The notes beneath the pieces are model-generated. The model did no database searches. It saw nothing but the letters and a program-made list of their open reading frames with translations, and was not told the DNA's origin. Made by a program: the position numbers and the translations under genes. Positions 1-5,063 of a stretch of 5,174 bases of DNA are shown piece after piece; position 1 is the stretch's first letter, and each line of letters starts with the position of its first letter. Source of the stretch: Streptosporangiaceae bacterium (GTDB taxonomy: Bacteria > Actinomycetota > Actinomycetes > Streptosporangiales > Streptosporangiaceae); NCBI GenBank assembly GCA_030050125.1, contig JASIJN010000382.1, positions 1 through 5,174 on the forward strand, given 5' to 3'.

Positions 1-1332
1 GAGTTCGAGCGGCCGGTGCCGGACGAGTCGGGCGACTACGACGACCCGGCGGTGCGCGGCCCGCTGCGCGAGGGCCTGCGGCCGATCGAGATCACCCAGC
101 CCGAAGGGCCGAGTTTCGCCCTGGACGGCCACGAGCTGCGCTGGCAGGGCTGGTCGATGCGGGTCGGCTTCGACGCCCGCGAAGGCCTGATCCTGCACCA
201 GATCGGCCTCGACGACGGCGGCGGGACCAGGCCGGTCATCTACCGGGCGTCCATCCCCGAGCTGGTCGTGCCGTACGGCGACCCGCGGTTCCGTTACTGG
301 CAGACGTACTTCGACTGCGGCGAGTACCTGCTCGGGAAGTGGACGAACTCGCTGGAGCGCGGCTGCGACTGCCTGGGCGAGATCGCCTACCTGGACGCGA
401 CCGTGACCGACGACTTCGGCGCGCCGCAAGTGATCCGCAACGCGATCTGCATCCACGAGGAGGACTTCGGGATCCTCTGGAAGCACACCGACATCTTCAA
501 CGGCTCGGCCCAGACCCGCCGCCAGCGCCGCCTGGTCGTCTCGTCCTGGGCCACGGTCGGCAACTACGACTACGGCTTCTACTGGTACTTCTACCTGGAC
601 GGCAGCATCGAGCACGAGGTCAAGATGAGCGGCGCGCTGTTCACCGCCGCCCACCCCGGCGGCGACCAGCCGCACTCGGCCGAGGTCGCGCCGGGCCTGG
701 GCGGGCCGGTGCACCAGCACCTGTTCAGCGCCCGGCTCGACATGACCGTGGACGGCCTGGCCAACGCGGTCGAGGAGGTGGACCTGCACGGGCTGGCGGC
801 CGGCCCGGACAACCCGTACGGCAACGCCATCGCCCGGACCGTGACCCGGCTGCGGAGCGAGGCCGGGGCCGCGCGCCGGGGGGACGCCACCCGGGCGCGG
901 ACGTGGCGGGTGATCAGCACCGAGCGGGTCAACCGGTACGGCGGGCCGACCGCGTACACCCTGTACCCGGACGCGGCGCCGGTGCTGCTGGCCGACCCGT
1001 CGTCGTCGGTGCGCGCCCGGGCCGGCTTCGCCGCCAACCACCTGTGGGTGACCAGGTACGACCCGGCCCAGCGCTATCCGGCCGGCGACTTCGTCAACCA
1101 GCACCCGGGCGGGGCCGGGCTGCCGGCCTACATCGCCGCCGACCGCGACATCGACGGCGCGGACATCGTGCTGTGGCACACCTTCGGGCCGACGCACTTC
1201 CCGAGGCCCGAGGACTGGCCGGTGATGCCGGTGGCCCGGTGCGGGTTCACGCTGAAGCCCACGGGCTTCTTCGACCGGAACCCCGCGCTGGGCGTCCCGC
1301 CTCCGGCCGGCGGGCACTGCGCGGGCGATTAG
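1..1332 (+). CDS. Copper-containing (topaquinone) primary-amine oxidase, 5'-truncated by the window edge
   Basis: This enzyme family oxidatively deaminates primary amines to aldehyde, ammonia and hydrogen peroxide. The frame is open from base 1 and ends at TAG 1330-1332, giving 443 residues; family members are usually about 630-680, so the N-terminal domains are missing. Numbering from the first codon, the catalytic-base Asp is D105 in YFDCGEYLLG. The topaquinone precursor is Y189 in VGNYDYGFYW. Copper ligands are H238 and H240 (HQH) and H399 (THFPRPEDWPVMP). Spacing from Y189 to D105 (84), H238 (49) and H399 (210) equals that of Arthrobacter globiformis phenethylamine oxidase as I recall it (D298, Y382, H431, H592), so the active site looks intact. 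The substrate (phenethylamine, tyramine, histamine or other) cannot be read from this. Any signal peptide would lie outside the window. A GntR regulator and an amine-acetyltransferase-like gene follow on the same strand. Confidence 0.96.
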   Translation, partial: EFERPVPDESGDYDDPAVRGPLREGLRPIEITQPEGPSFALDGHELRWQGWSMRVGFDAREGLILHQIGLDDGGGTRPVIYRASIPELVVPYGDPRFRYWQTYFDCGEYLLGKWTNSLERGCDCLGEIAYLDATVTDDFGAPQVIRNAICIHEEDFGILWKHTDIFNGSAQTRRQRRLVVSSWATVGNYDYGFYWYFYLDGSIEHEVKMSGALFTAAHPGGDQPHSAEVAPGLGGPVHQHLFSARLDMTVDGLANAVEEVDLHGLAAGPDNPYGNAIARTVTRLRSEAGAARRGDATRARTWRVISTERVNRYGGPTAYTLYPDAAPVLLADPSSSVRARAGFAANHLWVTRYDPAQRYPAGDFVNQHPGGAGLPAYIAADRDIDGADIVLWHTFGPTHFPRPEDWPVMPVARCGFTLKPTGFFDRNPALGVPPPAGGHCAGD

Positions 1333-1464
1333 CCGGCCCTGGGCCCGCGCGCCCGGCCGCCCGGCGCAAAGATGTGGTCACAGGATCCTGGTTGGGCCAC
1401 AGCTTGCCGGCGACGTCCGTCACAATGGCGTCCTGCCGTCCGGCCTGTGTCAGGAGAGCCAGTC
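1333..1464 (+). promoter_or_regulatory. Intergenic region with candidate promoter/operator elements for the GntR gene
   Basis: This 132-bp gap separates the amine oxidase from the GntR gene. Its first 35 bases are almost pure G/C and can form only short hairpins with no T tract, so no convincing terminator is visible. Bases 1373-1382 form an inverted repeat (TGTG-GT-CACA). A perfect 10-bp palindrome CAGGATCCTG lies at 1381-1390, and a second CCACA at 1397-1401 can pair with TGTGG at 1373-1377. CACAAT at 1421-1426 is a weak -10 candidate without a well-spaced -35. GntR regulators commonly bind short palindromes in their own promoters, so these are autoregulation candidates, but none matches a consensus I can name with confidence. 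Confidence 0.35.
1452..1458 (+). promoter_or_regulatory. Ribosome binding site that fixes the GntR start
   Basis: AGGAGAG is a strong Shine-Dalgarno sequence. Its AGGAG core ends 8 nt before GTG 1465. The reading frame is open further upstream to an ATG at 1372, but that would add 31 residues of low-complexity, non-family sequence and would place this site inside the gene. The GTG start gives a protein beginning just before the GntR winged-helix domain. Confidence 0.85.
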
Positions 1465-2217
1465 GTGAGTGCGGTCACCGACCCGGTGTACCTGCGGGTA
1501 CTCGAGGATCTGCGCGAGCGGATCCTCGGCGGCCTGCTCCCGCCCGGGGCGCGGGTGCCGTCCCGCAACGCGATCATCGCCAACTACGGCGTCGGCGAGA
1601 CGGCCGCCAAGCATGCCCTGCAGGTGCTGGCCACGGAGGGGCTGATCGAGGCCAGGACCGGGTCGGGGTCGTACGTGCGCCGCGCCCCCGCCGCGTGCTT
1701 CCTGGATCACGACCGGCTGCACTTCCCTGGCTCGCCGTTCGGCCTCGACGAGGCGGCGAGCCCGGCGCGCCGCGTGGCCTGGGAGCACCAGACCGAGCGC
1801 CAGCTTCCGACGCCGCAGATCGCCCGGCGGCTCGGCCTGGAGCCCGGCGCGGACTGGGTGATCCGCACCAGGTACCTGCTGACCGCCGACGCCGAGCCGG
1901 TGCAGCTGGCGACCAGCTACGAGCCCGAACGGCTCACCGCCGGCACCCCGGTCGCGCTGCCCGAGCAGGGTTCGCTGGCCGGCCGGGGCGTGATCGAGCG
2001 CATGGCCTCGGTGGGGATCAGGGTGGACGAGGTGACCGAGGAGCTATCGGTGCGCCCGTCGCTGCGCACCGAGGCCGCCGCGCTCGCCATCCCGGGCGGG
2101 GCGCCCGCGCTGGTCGTCGAGCGCACCCACCTGGCATCGGGACGCCCGGTCGAGGCCGGGGAGATCGTCATCGCGGCGGACAGGTTCCGGCTCAGGTACC
2201 GGATCCCCGTGCCGTGA
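1465..2217 (+). CDS. GntR-family transcriptional regulator, HutC/UTRA subfamily
   Basis: This is a predicted cytoplasmic dimeric DNA-binding regulator of 250 residues, the usual length for the HutC subfamily. Residues about 6-73 form the GntR winged helix: YLRVLEDLRERILGGLLPPG, then VPSRNAIIANYGVGETAAKHAL as helix-turn-helix, then the wing EGLIEARTGSGSYVRR. Residues about 105-246 fit a UTRA effector-binding domain (DWVIRTRYLL, the SYEP segment at 151-154, VDEVTEELSVRPS, ALVVERTHLASGRPVE and the C-terminal strand FRLRYRIPV). The GTG start is set by AGGAG 8 nt upstream. The stop overlaps the next gene's start by 4 bp (GTGA), so regulator and acetyltransferase are very likely co-transcribed and translationally coupled. 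The effector is unknown. An amine or its metabolite is a guess from the flanking amine oxidase and acetyltransferase. Confidence 0.94.
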   Translation: MSAVTDPVYLRVLEDLRERILGGLLPPGARVPSRNAIIANYGVGETAAKHALQVLATEGLIEARTGSGSYVRRAPAACFLDHDRLHFPGSPFGLDEAASPARRVAWEHQTERQLPTPQIARRLGLEPGADWVIRTRYLLTADAEPVQLATSYEPERLTAGTPVALPEQGSLAGRGVIERMASVGIRVDEVTEELSVRPSLRTEAAALAIPGGAPALVVERTHLASGRPVEAGEIVIAADRFRLRYRIPVP

Positions 2218-2708
2218 TCCGGGACGCCCGCCCCGGCGACGTGCCCGCGATCCACCGGATGGTTCGTGCGCTCGCCGAGTACGAAAGGTCCCTGGACCAG
2301 GTCGCCTGCACCGAGGACGACCTGCGCCGGGCCCTGTTCGGCCCGCGGCCGACGGTGTTCGCGCTGGTGGCCGAGCACGAGGGGGCCGTGGCCGGGTTCG
2401 CGCTGTGGTTCCTGAACTACTCGACCTGGACCGGCAGGCACGGCATCTACCTGGAGGACCTGTACGTAACGCCCCGGCTGCGCCGGCACGGGTTCGGCCG
2501 GGCGCTGGTGGCCGAGCTGGCCCGGATCTGCGTCGAGCGCGGCTACGCCAGGTTCGAATGGTCGGTGCTGGACTGGAACGAGCCGGCGGTCGCCTTCTAC
2601 CGGTCGCTCGGGGCGACGGCGATGGACGAGTGGACCGTGCACCGGCTGGCCGGTGCCGCGCTGCGCGCGGTCGCGGCCCAGGCGCCCGGCGCCTCAGCGT
2701 CCGGCTAA
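2214..2708 (+). CDS. GNAT-family N-acetyltransferase, diamine (spermidine/spermine) acetyltransferase-like
   Basis: This is a predicted acetyl-CoA-dependent cytoplasmic N-acetyltransferase of 164 residues, normal for a single GNAT domain. It starts MIRDARPGDVPAIHRMVRAL, the typical GNAT first strand and helix. Motif A includes IYLEDLYVTP (78-87) and the acetyl-CoA pyrophosphate loop R90-x-x-G93-x-G95. Motif B is WNEPAVAFYRSLGA (121-134) with the conserved Tyr 129. The combination YLED plus WNEP-x(4)-FY closely resembles eukaryotic SSAT/thialysine acetyltransferases (human SSAT has YLEDFFV and WNEPSINFY), where the matching Glu and Tyr act in catalysis. A polyamine, diamine or thialysine-like substrate is therefore favoured but not proven. 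The GTG start overlaps the GntR stop, with no separate promoter. The frame stays open far upstream, but that part is a shadow of the other genes. The last 15 bp overlap the convergent dehydrogenase gene. Confidence 0.92.
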   Translation: MIRDARPGDVPAIHRMVRALAEYERSLDQVACTEDDLRRALFGPRPTVFALVAEHEGAVAGFALWFLNYSTWTGRHGIYLEDLYVTPRLRRHGFGRALVAELARICVERGYARFEWSVLDWNEPAVAFYRSLGATAMDEWTVHRLAGAALRAVAAQAPGASASG

Positions 2709-3653
2709 CCGCCCGGCCGGCGGCTCCAGGCCGTCCGGCACATCGACCTCCTCGCTGACCAGGTCAAGACCGGACGACTGCGCCTCGAGCAGCAGGAGGG
2801 CGGCGAAATCCTGGTCCCCGTACCCCCGGCCGACCAGCCCCTGCACGATCTGGTGCACGAGCGAGGCCACCGGCATCGGCACCTCGCGCTCGCGGGCGGC
2901 CGCCAGCCCCAGGTCGAAGTCCTTGCGCAGCAGCGCGCTGGTGAACGTCGGCGTGAGGTCGAGATTGACGTAGGCCGGGGTCTTGTACCGGGTGAACGCC
3001 GATCCCACGACGCTGGCGTTGATGCAGGCCAGGAACGCCGCCCGGGAGACGCCGCTCTTCTCGGCCAGGATCGTGATCTCCGCCATGGACTGGGCCACCG
3101 TGCCGAGGAACAGGTTGTGGCAGAGCTTCACGACGCGGGCCAGCTCGCCGTCGCCCACGTACGTCGCTCCCGAGCCGAGCAGGCCCAGGTAGGGCTCGGC
3201 GGCGTCAAAGGCCGCGCGCGGGCCGGAGACGGCCAGGGTCAGCCGTCCCGCCCTGGCCACCCGGGGGTTGCCCATCACCGGCGCGGCCAGCAGCGCGGTG
3301 CCCCGCGAGTGCACCTGGCGGCGGATCTGCGCCGACGCCTCGACCGAGACCGTGGAGCAGTCCACCAGGATCGACGGGACGGATGCCGTGGACATCAGCC
3401 CGCCGGGGCCGAGGACGGCGTCGATGAGATCCTGTGACGTGCCCACGGCGGCGAACACGATGTCGCAGGCGCCGAGCTCGGCTGCCGAGTCGGCCACCTT
3501 GGCCCCCAGGTCGGCCAGCGGCTGCGCCTTGGCCGGGGTCCGGTTGTACACCGAGACATCGCATCCGGCCGTGAGCAGCCGGGCGGCCATCTCCACGCCC
3601 ATCCGCCCGGTTCCGAGCCAGCCGAGCCGTTGCCCGTCGCTCCGATCAGCCAC
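2694..3653 (-). CDS. NAD(P)-dependent beta-hydroxyacid dehydrogenase (3-hydroxyisobutyrate dehydrogenase family)
   Basis: Members of this family oxidise beta-hydroxyacids (3-hydroxyisobutyrate, tartronate semialdehyde/glycerate and relatives) or reduce small aldehydes; the exact substrate is not evident. The protein has 319 residues; family members are usually 290-310. The N-terminal Rossmann fold carries G14-T-G-R-M-G19. YNRTP (36-40) follows the second strand, and an Arg there often goes with NADP preference. The substrate loop is DCSTVS (98-103). The usual DAPVSGG appears as AAPVMGNPRVARAG (123-136), a variant that may alter specificity. Catalytic Lys is K176 in ARVVKLCHN with N180, and K244-D245 (RKDFDLGL) complete the site. 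Start is GTG 3653-3651, the only one before the Rossmann motif; no clean Shine-Dalgarno is present, only G-rich bases 3663-3673. It lies downstream of lacI on the same strand but behind its own promoter and LacI-type operator. Its stop (2694-2696) lies within the convergent GNAT gene. Confidence 0.94.
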   Translation of the reverse strand: MADRSDGQRLGWLGTGRMGVEMAARLLTAGCDVSVYNRTPAKAQPLADLGAKVADSAAELGACDIVFAAVGTSQDLIDAVLGPGGLMSTASVPSILVDCSTVSVEASAQIRRQVHSRGTALLAAPVMGNPRVARAGRLTLAVSGPRAAFDAAEPYLGLLGSGATYVGDGELARVVKLCHNLFLGTVAQSMAEITILAEKSGVSRAAFLACINASVVGSAFTRYKTPAYVNLDLTPTFTSALLRKDFDLGLAAAREREVPMPVASLVHQIVQGLVGRGYGDQDFAALLLLEAQSSGLDLVSEEVDVPDGLEPPAGRLAGR

Positions 3654-3686
3654 GTTTCACCCGCCCGCCCCCTGGCGGGGACCTAG

Positions 3687-3700
3687 TACAATCGTTTGCA
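3687..3700 (-). promoter_or_regulatory. LacI-type operator over the predicted dehydrogenase transcription start
   Basis: Read on the plus strand, the site is TACAATCGTTTGCA, centred on CG at 3693-3694. It matches the common LacI/CcpA-type pattern TGNAANCGNTTNCA at every defined position except the second base. The minus-strand reading, TGCAAACGATTGTA, likewise differs at one position. The adjacent LacI protein keeps the hinge leucine (L60 in ARSLRT) that in this family inserts at a central CpG. The site lies 5 nt downstream of the proposed -10 and 34 nt before the dehydrogenase start codon, a classic repressor position. That the neighbouring LacI binds here is inferred. Confidence 0.65.
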
Positions 3701-3705
3701 ATTCG

Positions 3706-3736
3706 AGCGTAGCCCCCTGAATCGGGCGGTTGTCAA
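3706..3736 (-). promoter_or_regulatory. Promoter of the dehydrogenase gene (-35 TTGACA, -10 TACGCT)
   Basis: On the minus strand, TTGACA (3736-3731) is a perfect sigma-70/HrdB-type -35. TACGCT (3711-3706) fits the TAnnnT -10 pattern with a 19-nt spacer, slightly long but seen in actinomycetes. The predicted start is near 3699, inside the LacI-type operator, leaving a leader of about 46 nt. This suggests the dehydrogenase is transcribed separately from lacI, with any lacI read-through added. Confidence 0.55.
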
Positions 3737-3738
3737 CG

Positions 3739-3768
3739 CCTGATGCCCAAGCTGTTACCTGAATGCCC
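3739..3768 (-). repeat. Direct repeat upstream of the -35, candidate activator site
   Basis: On the plus strand, CCTGATGCCC (3739-3748) is repeated as CCTGAATGCCC (3758-3768), identical apart from one inserted A. The copies start 19 bp apart, about two helical turns, and the nearer copy ends 2 bp upstream of the TTGACA -35. This is the geometry of a site for a dimeric or tandemly bound activator, which is an inference from position. Confidence 0.5.
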
Positions 3769-3802
3769 TGCTCGAAGTCACCCGGAGACGGCCCGCGGCG
3801 GG

Positions 3803-4828
3803 TCAGTCGCGGGCCCGGGCGGTCGAGCCGCGAATGACCAGTTCGGGAGCGAGGTAGAGGATCTTCACCGGGGAGGCGTGCTCGGCGATCCGCTCCAGCA
3901 GCAGTTGCGCCGCCTCGGTGCCTACCTGGTAGTGCGGGAACCGGATCGTGGTCAGCGGCGGCCGGAGCCGGTCGATGAACGGCATGTCGTTGAACCCGAC
4001 CACGGAGATGTCCTCGGGGCAGCCCAGCCCGGCCTCGTCCAGCGCCGCGTAGCACCCGACCGCGAGCATGTCGTTGCCCGCGGCGATGGCCGTGCACCCG
4101 CCGCCCTGCTCCAGCAGCAGCCGGCCGCAGCGCAGCCCCTCCTCGACCGTGAACGCCTTGGCGAACACGACCAGTTCGCCGTCGACCGGCAGGCCGCTGG
4201 ACTCCATCGCGGTGACGAACCCCCGGTACCGGCTCAGCCCGGTGGACATCTCCTGGGGGCCGGCGATGTGCGCGATCCGGCGGTGCCCGAGCGCGACCAG
4301 GTGGCCGACCGCCATCCGGATCCCGCGCTCGTTGTCCACCGAGACCGAGGGGAAGCTGTAGTCCTGGGTCAGCCGGTTGATCAGCACGACCGGCATGTCG
4401 GCGCGGGAGGCCTCGGCCAGCAGCGGATGCCGCAGCCGCGCCGTGGCCAGCACCAGGCCGTCCACGTGCCGCGCCCGCATCTGGTCGAAGACCATGCGCT
4501 CGCGCATGTCGTCGGAGTCGGTGTTGCCGATCAGCGCCACGTACCCGGCCACGGCCAGCCGGTCCTCCAGGCCGCGCACGATCGGCGGGAACAGCGGGTT
4601 GTTCAGGTCCGGTATCAGCACCCCCACCGTGTGCGAGCGCCGCGTCCGCAGGCTCCGGGCCACCGGGTTCGGGCTGTAGCCAAGCTCCGCGGCCGCGTCG
4701 AGCACCCGGCGCGCCGTATCCTCGCTGACCAGGATCCTGGTCTCGGGGTTCAGCGCCCGGGACGCCGTCGCCGGATGCACGCCCGCGCGTATGGCCACGT
4801 CCCGCAGCGTCACCCGGGGGTCAGGCAT
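3803..4828 (-). CDS. LacI-family transcriptional regulator
   Basis: This is a predicted sugar- or metabolite-responsive repressor of 341 residues, normal for the family. The N-terminal helix-turn-helix is TLRDVAIRAGVHPATASRALN (residues 7-27). Recognition-helix residues P19, A20 and R24 align with Y17, Q18 and R22 of E. coli LacI; A plus R is the pair seen in CcpA-like proteins that bind CG-centred operators. The hinge helix NPVARSLRTRRS (54-65) keeps the intercalating Leu. Residues 67-341 are the periplasmic-binding-like core: VGVLIPDLNNPLFPPIVRGL, INR at 150-152, VDNERG at 165-169, AGNDMLAVG, and VVGFNDMPF followed by PPLTTI. The ligand is unknown. The ATG at 4828-4826 has GGAG 11 nt upstream (4843-4840), a little distant; the internal GTG six codons in has no ribosome site. 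The gene is divergent from the one at 5064, and the dehydrogenase lies 149 bp downstream. Confidence 0.96.
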   Translation of the reverse strand: MPDPRVTLRDVAIRAGVHPATASRALNPETRILVSEDTARRVLDAAAELGYSPNPVARSLRTRRSHTVGVLIPDLNNPLFPPIVRGLEDRLAVAGYVALIGNTDSDDMRERMVFDQMRARHVDGLVLATARLRHPLLAEASRADMPVVLINRLTQDYSFPSVSVDNERGIRMAVGHLVALGHRRIAHIAGPQEMSTGLSRYRGFVTAMESSGLPVDGELVVFAKAFTVEEGLRCGRLLLEQGGGCTAIAAGNDMLAVGCYAALDEAGLGCPEDISVVGFNDMPFIDRLRPPLTTIRFPHYQVGTEAAQLLLERIAEHASPVKILYLAPELVIRGSTARARD

Positions 4829-4910
4829 CGGCCGTCACGCTCCGCTCTGGGCGGGTCAGGTTCCTACCACCATGTTCCCGCTGACTCGCTCCGCATGCTA
4901 TCGGCCCGTC

Positions 4911-4928
4911 GCGGCGCGCTCGCGCCGC
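4911..4928. repeat. GC-rich 18-bp inverted repeat in the lacI divergent intergenic region
   Basis: GCGGCGCG (4911-4918) and CGCGCCGC (4921-4928) are perfect inverse complements separated by CT. As DNA this is a compact palindrome that a dimeric protein could bind; as RNA it cannot form a normal tight loop without losing pairs. There is no T tract on either side, so it is not a convincing terminator. Confidence 0.5.
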
Positions 4929-4949
4929 CCGCCTTCGCCCGCCTTCGCC
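4927..4949. repeat. Short tandem repeat of a 10-bp unit
   Basis: GCCCGCCTTC occurs twice in tandem (4927-4936 and 4937-4946), followed by a partial third copy GCC. The first bases overlap the preceding palindrome. The function is unknown; slippage in G/C-rich spacer DNA is enough to explain it. Confidence 0.5.
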
Positions 4950-4953
4950 GTAC

Positions 4954-4994
4954 CGGGGAGGATTCTCAGGGCATACGACTGACAATCCTCCCCG
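4954..4994. repeat. Long interrupted palindrome between lacI and the downstream gene
   Basis: CGGGGAGGATT (4954-4964) is the exact inverse complement of AATCCTCCCCG (4984-4994). Inside, after one C/C mismatch, TCAG (4966-4969) pairs with CTGA (4979-4982), leaving a 9-nt loop. The stem is 15 of 16 pairs over 41 nt. No T tract follows on either strand, and the position between divergent genes argues against a terminator. A regulator-binding palindrome or a structured leader fits better. Confidence 0.75.
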
Positions 4995-5007
4995 CTAATT
5001 TGATCAT
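4979..5007 (+). promoter_or_regulatory. Tentative promoter for the gene at 5064
   Basis: CTGACA (4979-4984) matches five of six bases of TTGACA. With a 17-nt spacer, GATCAT (5002-5007) matches four of six bases of TATAAT. The -35 and most of the spacer fall in the right arm of the 4954-4994 palindrome, so a protein bound there would block polymerase. Both boxes are imperfect and this is only a candidate. Confidence 0.3.
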
Positions 5008-5063
5008 GGCGGACGCGGCGGCGGCCAGGTCGGCGGGCCAGCCGGTTCGTGCGACCATGAGAC

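Noticed and set aside
1339..1356. Possible terminator hairpin after the amine oxidase
   Set aside because: It has only about six pairs including a wobble, and no T tract follows.
1372..1464. 31-residue N-terminal extension of the GntR protein from ATG 1372
   Set aside because: The extension has no family similarity, and the strong AGGAG at 1452-1456 serves GTG 1465 instead.
339..2213. Long open frame continuing upstream of the acetyltransferase in the same frame
   Set aside because: It translates to Arg/Pro/Gly-rich sequence in a shadow of the amine oxidase and GntR genes; the family fold starts only at GTG 2214.
1917..2642. Minus-strand open frame of 241 codons across the GntR and acetyltransferase genes
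   Set aside because: It is antisense to two genes with clear domain motifs and gives a Pro/Arg/Gly-rich product with no recognisable domain.
2853..3437. Plus-strand open frame inside the dehydrogenase gene
   Set aside because: It is antisense to a gene with intact catalytic motifs; its composition is Arg/Gly/His-rich, typical of a GC-rich shadow frame.
3779..3803. Possible terminator after lacI
   Set aside because: Only 4-5 bp stems can be formed (CCCG/CGGG) and no T-rich stretch follows on the minus strand.
4791..4982. Plus-strand open frame over the lacI start and intergenic region
   Set aside because: It overlaps the lacI helix-turn-helix codons in antisense, has no ribosome site and no recognisable content.
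4966..4982. Riboswitch or attenuator reading of the 41-nt palindrome
   Set aside because: The candidate promoter begins within the element, so it may not be transcribed, and no conserved aptamer motif was recognised.
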